Assembly (NCBI GenBank): GCA_900551605.1
Contig: URWS01000070.1
Coordinates: 1 to 7,374 of the forward strand
Source: an uncultured Collinsella sp.
GTDB taxonomy: Bacteria > Actinomycetota > Coriobacteriia > Coriobacteriales > Coriobacteriaceae
Length of the DNA: 7,374 nucleotides
Direction: 5' to 3'
A program made the translations under genes and the position numbers. The notes beneath the pieces were generated by a model. That model did not search any database and had not been told where the DNA came from. It saw only the letters and a program-made list of their open reading frames with translations. Below are positions 1-5,615 of the stretch, in pieces (the stretch's first letter is position 1; each line of letters starts with the position of its first letter).

Positions 1-4
1 TCGC

Positions 5-10
5 TATAAT
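5..10 (+). promoter_or_regulatory. Perfect -10 box TATAAT at the left edge
   Basis: TATAAT is a six-of-six match to the sigma70-type -10 consensus. It lies 27 bases before an SD (AAGGAG, 37-42) and 40 bases before an ATG at 50, a normal 5' leader length. The matching -35 would lie outside the window, so this is only half a promoter. It appears to have served the broken reading frame at 50. Confidence 0.4.
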
Positions 11-49
11 GGCGGCAACGCGACACATATATAAGTAAGGAGATCGCGT

Positions 50-160
50 ATGAACGGTTATTCGTTTTTCGCGCCGACCATGCCACAAAGGGGACGGGCA
101 CCTTTGTGGTGGTTCTTGCAGATGTGGTGGCCTGTCTCGCTGCTTTGTCTCAATCTGTAA
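50..160 (+). pseudogene. Gene start remnant overrun by repeat DNA (36-codon frame)
   Basis: The frame has good expression signals: -10 at 5-10 and SD AAGGAG at 37-42, seven bases before the ATG. The first ten residues, MNGYSFFAPT, look like a real protein N-terminus. They loosely resemble the opening of iron-containing alcohol dehydrogenases, which often have an aromatic-rich stretch followed by PT; this is inference only. From residue 11-12 the frame enters the hairpin repeat at 83-109 and then the first arm of the 143-207 hairpin, where it stops. The tail is Trp-rich (WW, MWW) only because the repeat reads TGGTGG. The likeliest reading is a gene whose body was lost when repeat DNA inserted or a deletion joined it. 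A genuine small peptide is less likely. Confidence 0.3.
83..109. repeat. REP-like hairpin with GGGGACGG core
   Basis: CCACAAAGG (83-91) and CCTTTGTGG (101-109) are perfect 9-bp inverted arms around a 9-base loop, and G-T pairs could extend the stem by two. The AAAGGGGACGG motif resembles short palindromic repeats I recall scattered through Firmicutes and Coriobacteriia genomes, sometimes linked to REP-associated Y1 transposases. No transposase is present here. There is no U-run after the stem, so it is not a standard terminator. Confidence 0.6.
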
Positions 161-207
161 CATCTAGACGGGCAAAAGGTCTCTATCTGTTACAGATTGA
201 GACAAAG
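143..207. repeat. Large hairpin repeat, copy 1 (20-bp perfect arms)
   Basis: CTTTGTCTCAATCTGTAACA (143-162) is exactly reverse-complementary to 188-207, with a 25-base centre (163-187) that contains CTAGAC. The arms are nearly the same as those of the second copy at 227-285, but here the arm reads CTCAATCTG with CAGATTGAG opposite. The paired copies look like miniature inverted-repeat elements or a structured non-coding element. No U-tract follows, and no encoded protein is credible. Confidence 0.75.
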
Positions 208-226
208 ATCAGGGGCAAAGACGGTC

Positions 227-285
227 TGTCTCGATCTGTAACAGCTAGACGCGGATTCGTCCGCTAGGTGTTACAGATCGAGACA
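227..285. repeat. Large hairpin repeat, copy 2 (17-bp perfect arms)
   Basis: TGTCTCGATCTGTAACA (227-243) pairs perfectly with 269-285. The stem continues inward with CTA/TAG and then GCGGA/TCCGC (251-255 and 260-264), closed by a TTCG tetraloop of the kind typical of stable RNA hairpins. Relative to copy 1 the arm carries G for A at 233, and the facing arm carries the matching C for T at 279, so pairing is kept. The segment CTAGACG inside the left arm is shared with copy 1. It ends ten bases before the U-tract of the dxs terminator. Confidence 0.75.
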
Positions 286-294
286 ATTGAGTTG

Positions 295-339
295 GGAAAA
301 TAAAAACCTCCGCAGGGGTGCTTCCCTTGCGGAGGTTTT
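295..339 (-). terminator. Intrinsic terminator of dxs
   Basis: AAAACCTCCGCA (303-314) and TGCGGAGGTTTT (328-339) form a 12-bp perfect stem, extended by GGG/CCC with a small bulge. Read on the minus strand, the stem is followed by TTTTTATTTT before CCC. It begins one base after the dxs stop codon, an unusually tight but classic rho-independent terminator. Confidence 0.9.
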
Positions 340-340
340 C

Positions 341-2122
341 TTACTCGTTCAGCAGCCTTACGGCTTCGGCAGCCATGTTCTCGACCGTCATGCCGTTCTG
401 GGCGAGCAGCTCGTTGGGGTCGTAGCGGTCGGGGAAACCCTTGGCAATGCCGAAGGTGCGCGTGCGCAACGGCGTGCATGCCAGATAACATGCCACGCGC
501 TCGCCCCAGCCGCCGTCTAAGATGCCGTCCTCGAGGGTGACGACAACGCGATGCTCGGCGGCAAGGCTGTCGAGGAACTCACGGTCAAGCTCGGTTGCAT
601 AGCGCGGGTTGACGAGCGTGGCCTCGATACCGTACTCGGCAGTCAGACGGTTTGCCACGCGCTCGCCCAGCTCAAAGAAATCGCCGAGCGCGAGCACTGC
701 TACGTCACGACCCTGGCGCACCACGTTGTAGCGAACGGCGCTGTAGTCGGTGCCTTCGGCGGGCGCAAGGTCGGGACGGCCCACCAGGCCAATGCCCGGT
801 ACGCGGATCGCCACGGGATGCTCGTGGTGGTCGAGCGACCAGCTCAGCATGGACAGATATTCCTCCATGCAGGCCGGTGCCAAGTAGTGCATGTTGGGAA
901 GACCGCCCAGCATGGAAATATCAAAGAACGAAAGGTGCGTCTCGGACGTAGTGCCAAAGATTGATGCGCCAAACACTAGGATCGTCGCCGGGGCATCGTT
1001 GAGGCACAGGTCGTGCCACAGCTCGTCGTAGGCGCGCTGCAAAAACGTGCCGTACACACCAAAGACTGGCTTGGCGCCCGAGCGCGCAAGCGCGGTGGCA
1101 AAGGTCACGGCGTGCTCCTCGGCAATGCCCACGTCAACAAACTGCTTGCCTGCCGCGGCGCGAAGCTCGGGTGTAAAGCCCATGATGTAGGGCGTGGCGG
1201 CCGTGATGCCCACGATCTGCGGATCGCGCTCGATGGCGGCGCTGAGCGCCTCGCCCGTAATGTCGGCATAGGTGCGCGGCGCAGGCTCGCTCGGATGACC
1301 CGGGCAGAGCTTGCGCCCAGTCGCCATGTCAAACGGACCCACATGATGCCAGCGCTCGGGGTCGCTCTGGGCTGGCTCAAAGCCCTTGCCCTTTGCGGTG
1401 GAGACGTGCAGCACGATGGGATGATCGATATCGCGCAGCTCCTGCAGCGCGTCGACCAGGGCCAACACATCGTTGCCGGCGTCCAGATAGCGGTAGTCGA
1501 GTCCCATCGCGCGGAAAACGTTGCGCTCGCAGGTGCCGTTGCTGGCGCGCAGCTCGGCCAGATTGCGATACAGGCCACCGTGGTTTTCGGCGATGGACTG
1601 GTCGTTGTCATTGACGATGATGATCAGGTTGCTGTCGAGATCGGCGGTGTTGTTGAAGCCCTCAAACGCCAGACCGCCCGAAAGCGAACCGTCGCCAATG
1701 ATGGTAATGACGTTGTAGCTGTCGCCCGCCAGATCACGGGCGTGTGCCAAGCCGCAGCCCAGGCTCACCGATGTGGAGGTGTGGCCCATGGCGAACAGGT
1801 CGTGTTCGGACTCGTCGGGATTGGCAAAGCCAGAAGCCTCACCATAACGCTCCGGATCGATATAGGTGTACGCGCGCCCGGTCAGCGCCTTGTGGGCGTA
1901 GGTCTGGTGCGATACGTCAAAGACAATTTTGTCGGTGGGGGAGTTAAACACGCGATGGAGCGCGACCGTAAGCTCAACGACGCCCAGGTTGGGGGCAACG
2001 TGCCCGCCGACGGCGGCGGAGCTTTCGAGGATGGCGTGGCGGATCTCGCCGCAGAGCAGCGGAAGCTCGGCGCGATCGAGAGCCTTGACGTCCTCGGGCG
2101 TTGTCGTTTGCGTAAGCAGCAT
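341..2122 (-). CDS. dxs: 1-deoxy-D-xylulose-5-phosphate synthase, divergent type
   Basis: The expected reaction is thiamine-diphosphate-dependent condensation of pyruvate with glyceraldehyde 3-phosphate to DXP, the first step of the MEP isoprenoid route and a precursor of thiamine and pyridoxal phosphate, in the cytosol. The 593 residues (classical DXS is about 620) show the full three-domain layout. GGHVAPNLGVVELTVALH is at 39-56, DVSHQTYAHK at 69-78 and GHTSTS at 113-118. The ThDP/Mg motif is GDGS (143-146) to NDN (171-173), and DVGIAEEHAVT (330-340) carries the catalytic Glu335. VAIRVPG (437-443) supplies the expected substrate Arg440. The classical DRAG...DGxTHxG segment is replaced by FGASIFGTTSETHLSFFD (384-401), which marks a divergent subfamily I recall in clostridia and Coriobacteriia. 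The start is ATG at 2122 with a weak GGAG about 12 bases upstream. It is monocistronic, divergent from the HD gene, and closed by its own terminator. Family membership is secure; exact substrate is less so. Confidence 0.88.
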   Translation of the reverse strand: MLLTQTTTPEDVKALDRAELPLLCGEIRHAILESSAAVGGHVAPNLGVVELTVALHRVFNSPTDKIVFDVSHQTYAHKALTGRAYTYIDPERYGEASGFANPDESEHDLFAMGHTSTSVSLGCGLAHARDLAGDSYNVITIIGDGSLSGGLAFEGFNNTADLDSNLIIIVNDNDQSIAENHGGLYRNLAELRASNGTCERNVFRAMGLDYRYLDAGNDVLALVDALQELRDIDHPIVLHVSTAKGKGFEPAQSDPERWHHVGPFDMATGRKLCPGHPSEPAPRTYADITGEALSAAIERDPQIVGITAATPYIMGFTPELRAAAGKQFVDVGIAEEHAVTFATALARSGAKPVFGVYGTFLQRAYDELWHDLCLNDAPATILVFGASIFGTTSETHLSFFDISMLGGLPNMHYLAPACMEEYLSMLSWSLDHHEHPVAIRVPGIGLVGRPDLAPAEGTDYSAVRYNVVRQGRDVAVLALGDFFELGERVANRLTAEYGIEATLVNPRYATELDREFLDSLAAEHRVVVTLEDGILDGGWGERVACYLACTPLRTRTFGIAKGFPDRYDPNELLAQNGMTVENMAAEAVRLLNE

Positions 2123-2246
2123 CGTTGTGGGTTACTCCATGCGAATCGTGCGCCGGCGCTCCCTCGGCCGACACAATTGCACAAGACAGTCTCGCACATT
2201 TTGGCGTTTGATATGTGACGGCGGCGCGGTAATTCGCCAACTGGTG

Positions 2247-2264
2247 GGGCAAAACGTTTTGTCC
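2247..2264. promoter_or_regulatory. CG-centred palindrome in the divergent intergenic region
   Basis: CAAAACGTTTTG (2250-2261) is a perfect 12-bp palindrome. GG and CC on the outside extend it to 18 bp with one mismatched pair. Even-length palindromes with a central CG are typical of LacI-family operators such as PurR and CcpA sites. It sits between divergent dxs and the HD gene, so it could control either or both. No regulator gene lies nearby. Convincing -10/-35 pairs were not found in 2123-2350, which otherwise holds no gene. Confidence 0.4.
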
Positions 2265-2340
2265 GATGCCATACTGATATGTTCCATGATGTTTTTATCG
2301 ATTGTGCACAGGCCGTGGCTTGCCGCCGTGAGCCGCTGGA

Positions 2341-2346
2341 AGGAGG
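2341..2346 (+). promoter_or_regulatory. Strong SD (AGGAGG) fixing the HD-gene start
   Basis: AGGAGG lies four bases before ATG 2351. The longer in-frame option at 2279 has no SD, and its extra 24 residues look like translated leader, so 2351 is the start. Confidence 0.85.
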
Positions 2347-2350
2347 CAGC

Positions 2351-2908
2351 ATGTCCGATGTCGTTCGTGCCGAGAAAATCGCACGCGAAGTAGACCATGC
2401 TGCCCGTCAACTGGCGCAGGCGGGCCGTCTGGACCTGACGCGCGAGTTTATCCAGCACGGCGATGTGACGGTGTATGCGCATGTGACTTCGGTAGCGCGC
2501 GCGAGCCTGTCCTTTGCCGAGCGCTTGGGCCGTGCTGGCATTTCGATCGACCGCGCCTCGCTGCTGCGCGGGGCCCTGCTGCACGATTACTTTCTCTACG
2601 ATTGGCATGACCCCGACCCGAGCCATCGACTGCACGGATTTCGGCATCCGTTTTTTGCCCTGGCGCGTGCGGAGGAAGATTTTGAGCTGACGTCGCGCGA
2701 GCGGAATATCATCGCGCGCCATATGTTTCCGCTGGTACCGGTGCCGCCGACGTGTCGTGAGGCATGGATTGTGTGCCTGGCGGATAAATGGTGCGCGCTG
2801 CGCGAGACGATTGCCGGCCGTCTGCCGCGCAAAGGCGGCGCGAACGATTTGAACGAGGGCTCGAGTGACGGCTCGAGCAAAGAATCGAACGAAAAGAGGA
2901 GTGGGTAG
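2351..2908 (+). CDS. HD-domain phosphohydrolase-like protein
   Basis: This is a predicted soluble metal-dependent phosphohydrolase of 185 residues; the substrate is unknown. The HD pattern is visible: His44 in VYAHVTSVA, His78-Asp79 in LLHDYFLYDWHD, further His at 92, 95, 99 and 124, and Asp145 in CLADKW. The runs HGDVTVYAH, HDYFLYDWH, GFRHPF and RHMFPL match a compact HD family I recall in Firmicutes and Coriobacteriia, often beside the CmpB-type membrane protein, which is exactly the arrangement here. It is not a GGDEF, RelA or HD-GYP protein: none of those domains or motifs is present. Residues 161-185 are a low-complexity hydrophilic tail (GSSDGSSK repeat) encoded by a 12-bp tandem duplication, probably dispensable. 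The stop is three bases before the next start, so translation is likely coupled. Confidence 0.85.
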   Translation: MSDVVRAEKIAREVDHAARQLAQAGRLDLTREFIQHGDVTVYAHVTSVARASLSFAERLGRAGISIDRASLLRGALLHDYFLYDWHDPDPSHRLHGFRHPFFALARAEEDFELTSRERNIIARHMFPLVPVPPTCREAWIVCLADKWCALRETIAGRLPRKGGANDLNEGSSDGSSKESNEKRSG

Positions 2909-2911
2909 ACG

Positions 2912-3931
2912 GTGGGAACCGCGATCGACATGGCATTTGACGGCGCGACGCTTGCCGCCTGTCCGCTCTCGGCGCTGGTACTCTCGTTTGCCTTCTACGG
3001 TTTTTGCGGCTGGGTATGGGAGTCGACAGTCTGCGCCATGCTCAACCACGGACGCTTTGCCAACAGCGGCTTTTTGCTAGGGCCGTGTTGCCCTATCTAT
3101 GGTGTGGGCGGCATAGCCTGCTGGCTTTTGCTGCGCGGGATTCCGGATGCCTCGAGCCAGTTTGTTGCCGCGGCGCTCGTATGCAGCTTGATTGAGTACA
3201 GCGTAGGCGTGTTGTTGGAAAAAACAACAGGCGCGCGCTTTTGGGATTACTCGCACCTGCCGTTTAATTTGCATGGACGCATCTGTCTGTACTGGGCCTG
3301 CGCGTTTGGCCTGGGTGCGCTGTGCATTTGTCGCTTGGTTGAGCCAGCGCTGCTGGGGTTGCTTGGGCATCTGCCGGTGCTGATCGTGCGACTGGCGGCC
3401 TTTGCCGTTGCCGTTGCGATGGCCGTGGACGCGTTGTGCTCGCTGGCGAGCTGGCGCCGTCTGTCCGACCAGCTTGAGCGCGTGCGCGCCGACCTTGCCG
3501 ACCGCATCAACGAATCGCTCGCCGACGCCTCGGATTCCATGCTCGAGCGCATTCCCGATTCGGCAATTGACTCGGTGGCGCAGACGCATATCCGCAGCCG
3601 TGCCGTCAACGCGTGGCTGGCAGAGCTGGGCGATGCCGCGCTCGATGCCCTGCGCGAGAAGGCGTCGGTGCCGACGTTTATCGCGGACGGTGCCCGTGGC
3701 CTGGCGCTTGCCGCCCGCCGCGTTGCCGATGCCGCACCGAGCATGCCGCGTCCGTCGCTCACTCGTCTCCGTGCCGGCAAACGTGCGAGCCGTCCGGTGC
3801 CGAGCGTGTCGCTCAGCCGTCGTGACCTGCGCTTTTTCAATGCCTTCCCGCGCTTGCGCATCAACCGCTACGAAGGCGTCATCCGAGCCACCGACCTCCG
3901 CGACCGCGCTCGCGACCTGTTCCGACGCTAG
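2912..3931 (+). CDS. CmpB-type integral membrane protein (putative ABC transporter permease family)
   Basis: This 339-residue membrane protein has about five hydrophobic segments, roughly 17-36, 54-75, 82-102, 124-142 and 148-175, followed by a long polar, probably partly helical, cytoplasmic tail. Family hallmarks (Pfam CmpB, PF06541) are GWVWES (33-38), GFLLGPCCPIYGVG (53-66) and EYSVGVLLEKTTGARFWDYS with PFNLHGRICL (95-126). The databases call the family a putative ABC permease, but no ATPase or binding protein is encoded nearby, so a transport role is unproven. The start is GTG at 2912 with SD AGAGGAG ten bases upstream; ATG 2930 is too far from it. It overlaps nothing but is only 3 bases from the HD gene, so the two are one transcription unit. 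The tail ends in RRDLRFFNAFPRLRINRYEG (303-322), which looks conserved, and then basic residues. Confidence 0.85.
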   Translation: MGTAIDMAFDGATLAACPLSALVLSFAFYGFCGWVWESTVCAMLNHGRFANSGFLLGPCCPIYGVGGIACWLLLRGIPDASSQFVAAALVCSLIEYSVGVLLEKTTGARFWDYSHLPFNLHGRICLYWACAFGLGALCICRLVEPALLGLLGHLPVLIVRLAAFAVAVAMAVDALCSLASWRRLSDQLERVRADLADRINESLADASDSMLERIPDSAIDSVAQTHIRSRAVNAWLAELGDAALDALREKASVPTFIADGARGLALAARRVADAAPSMPRPSLTRLRAGKRASRPVPSVSLSRRDLRFFNAFPRLRINRYEGVIRATDLRDRARDLFRR

Positions 3932-3967
3932 GGGATGAGGCGGCGCGACTCACGCCCAAGCTCTCAC

Positions 3968-4005
3968 GTTTCCCGTTCGTTTCGCGTCCGTTGCCGCGCC
4001 GTTTC
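3968..4005. promoter_or_regulatory. Phased GTTTC half-site array upstream of amtB (GlnR-like)
   Basis: GTTTC at 3968, GTTTC at 3979, GTTGC at 3990 and GTTTC at 4001 are each separated by exactly six bases, an 11-bp period or one helical turn. On the minus strand each reads G-N-A-A-C, so AC dinucleotides recur with nine bases between them. That is the spacing of actinobacterial GlnR boxes (alternating gTnAC and GaAAC half-sites, n6), and OmpR-family regulators bind such direct repeats. The site lies about 125-160 bases before the amtB start. The regulator's identity is inference. No clear -35/-10 pair was found in 3932-4128, which holds no gene. Confidence 0.4.
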
Positions 4006-4128
4006 CAAGATTGCGGCACCGTTTCCATTCGACAACGCAGCGTTTAACAACGCCGTATCTGGTCTACACCAGTTGCCCCTCGGCCGCATCATGAGCGCCG
4101 ACAACGTTCATGCGACCAAGGGGGACGA

Positions 4129-5406
4129 ATGTACGATACGGGATCGACAACGTTTATGCTCATCTGCACCATGCTCGTGTTTTTAATGACACCGGGTCTG
4201 GCGTTTTTCTATGGCGGCCTGTCCAGGCGCAAAAATGTCATCAACACCATGCTCATGTGCTTTGGCGCCATTGGCCTGGTCGGCGTGCTGTGGATTGTTG
4301 CCGGCTGGTCGCTGGCCTACGGCGGCGACGGTTCCAGCCCGTTTATTGGAGGCCTTGACCAGCTGCTGTGCCTGCCGGTGCTCAACCAGGTGCTGCAGGC
4401 GGCCGAGGGCAATGCCGCAGGCGGTGCCGTCTACCCTCAGATCATCAACATCGCCTTCCAGATGGCGTTTGCCATGATCACGGCTGCTATCGTCACGGGC
4501 AGCCTGGCCGGCCGATTTAAGTTTGGTGCCATGACGGCCTTTCTGGGCATTTGGCTGCTCGTGGTCTATGCGCCGCTCGCCCACATGGTCTGGGGCGGCG
4601 ATGGCTCTTTTATCGGCGACATCATCGGCGCGCTCGACTTTGCCGGCGGCGACGTGGTGCACATTTCGTCCGGTCTTACGGGCCTGATTCTCTGCTTAAT
4701 GCTCGGCCGTCGTCGCGGCTTTGGCATGGTGAGCTACCGTCCGCATAACGTGCCGTTTGTGGCGCTGGGCGCCGGCCTGCTTTGGTTTGGCTGGTTTGGC
4801 TTTAACGGCGGCAGCGAGTTTAAGGCCGACGCCGTGGTGGCGCTCGCCATCCTCAACACTGTGACGGCCAGCGCGGCGGGCATGGTCTCGTGGCTTGTCG
4901 TCGAGCGTGTACACACCGGTCGTCCCACGCTGGTGGGTGCCAGCACCGGTCTGGTCGCGGGCCTTGTGGTGGTCACGCCGGGCGCGGGCTTTGTCGAACC
5001 GTGGGCGGCGCTGGTCATGGGCCTGATCGTCTCGCCCGTCTGCTACCTGGCCATCAGTCATCTTAAGACCAAGTTCGGCTACGACGATGCGCTCGACGCG
5101 TTCGGTTGTCATGGTATCGGCGGCATCTTGGGCGGCGTGCTCACGGGCCTATTCTGCGTGCCGGAGCTCTCGTGGACCGGTAAGGGCGGCCTGCTCTACA
5201 CGGGCGACGTGTCGCTGCTCATCTCGCAGATTTTGGGCATTGTGGTGACGGTCGCTATTGTGCTGGTGCTCGATTTGGTGATCGCCGCGGTGGTCAAGGC
5301 GCTGTTCCACGGCAGCCTGCGTGTGGACGAGGCCGAGGAGGCACTGGGCTTGGATGCGAGTCAGCACGGCGAGAGTGCTTACCCCTCCTTCTCGGGACTC
5401 GATTAG
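4129..5406 (+). CDS. amtB: Ammonium transporter (Amt family)
   Basis: This is a trimeric inner-membrane channel that recruits NH4+ and conducts ammonia for nitrogen assimilation. It has 425 residues with eleven expected transmembrane helices. Pore residues are all present (E. coli AmtB positions in brackets): Phe110 and Phe114 [103, 107] in NIAFQMAF, Trp155 [148] in HMVWGGDG, Asp170 [160] and His178 [168] in DFAGGDVVHISSG, Phe225 and Ser229 [215, 219] in GWFGFNGGS, and His328 [318] in AFGCHGIGG. The cytoplasmic C-terminal tail EAEEALGLDASQHGESAY (401-418) is the conserved part that interacts with P-II. There is no signal peptide, as in many Gram-positive Amts. The start ATG 4129 has a GGGGG-type SD about six bases upstream. 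A P-II gene follows in the same direction, giving the classic amt/glnK arrangement, although 209 bases of mostly repeat DNA separate them. Confidence 0.97.
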   Translation: MYDTGSTTFMLICTMLVFLMTPGLAFFYGGLSRRKNVINTMLMCFGAIGLVGVLWIVAGWSLAYGGDGSSPFIGGLDQLLCLPVLNQVLQAAEGNAAGGAVYPQIINIAFQMAFAMITAAIVTGSLAGRFKFGAMTAFLGIWLLVVYAPLAHMVWGGDGSFIGDIIGALDFAGGDVVHISSGLTGLILCLMLGRRRGFGMVSYRPHNVPFVALGAGLLWFGWFGFNGGSEFKADAVVALAILNTVTASAAGMVSWLVVERVHTGRPTLVGASTGLVAGLVVVTPGAGFVEPWAALVMGLIVSPVCYLAISHLKTKFGYDDALDAFGCHGIGGILGGVLTGLFCVPELSWTGKGGLLYTGDVSLLISQILGIVVTVAIVLVLDLVIAAVVKALFHGSLRVDEAEEALGLDASQHGESAYPSFSGLD

Positions 5407-5509
5407 CAGCTTCCCCAAGCACCGCACCTCGGCCTTCAATCGTCGTTTGCGTACCTTAAGTACGCGGCACTCCTCTTTCAGGCCGATCTGCGGCACTTGG
5501 GAAACCTGC
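5406..5509. repeat. Nested palindromic repeat between amtB and glnK
   Basis: Three inverted pairs share one centre near 5457. The outer arms 5406-5425 and 5490-5509 match at 16 of 20 positions, the middle pair is TCGGCCT (5429-5435) and AGGCCGA (5480-5486), and the inner pair is GCGTAC (5449-5454) and GTACGC (5460-5465) around CTTAA. The left arm begins on the last base of the amtB stop codon. The 104-bp concentric structure suggests a mobile palindromic element or a long RNA hairpin. No U-run follows directly, so it is not a textbook terminator, though it may stabilise or attenuate amtB mRNA. Confidence 0.7.
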
Positions 5510-5552
5510 TAAGACCAGTCAGTTGAACTTTTTTGATTTCTGAGGTTAGTTT

Positions 5553-5569
5553 GCGGCACTTGGAAAACC
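5553..5569. repeat. Second direct copy of the GCGGCACTTGG repeat arm
   Basis: GCGGCACTTGGAAAACC matches 5490-5506 in 16 of 17 positions, in the same orientation. A shorter copy, GCGGCACT, occurs at 5464-5471. It could be the remaining arm of a second, degraded element. The 43 bases between the copies contain a T6 run and a weak TTGAAC -35-like box, but no -10 good enough to call a P-II promoter. Confidence 0.6.
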
Positions 5570-5615
5570 CGCGTCTCATGTAAAGGGATACGTTGATTAT
5601 TGAGAGGAATTCACT

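Noticed and set aside
50..160. Trp-rich leader peptide of an attenuator (TGGTGG twice)
   Set aside because: The Trp codons lie in repeat DNA, and the next gene on this strand starts at 2351; dxs is convergent, so there is no biosynthetic operon to control.
143..285. CRISPR-like repeats
   Set aside because: The repeated units are inverted pairs forming hairpins, not direct repeats with regular unique spacers, and no cas gene is present.
1013..2218. Long open frame (401 codons) on the plus strand opposite dxs
   Set aside because: It has no SD or recognisable domain, and its composition is what the complement of a GC-rich gene gives; the minus-strand dxs motifs are unambiguous.
2132..3049. Minus-strand 305-codon frame across the HD gene and intergenic region
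   Set aside because: It is a basic, motif-free translation antisense to a clear HD protein with a strong SD.
2912..3931. Complete ABC transporter including this permease-like protein
   Set aside because: There is no ATPase with Walker motifs and no binding protein on either side; the family label alone is not enough.
5149..5496. Minus-strand frame starting GTG in the palindrome and running antisense into amtB
   Set aside because: It uses the repeat arm as its start and the amtB complement as its body; there is no independent evidence for coding.
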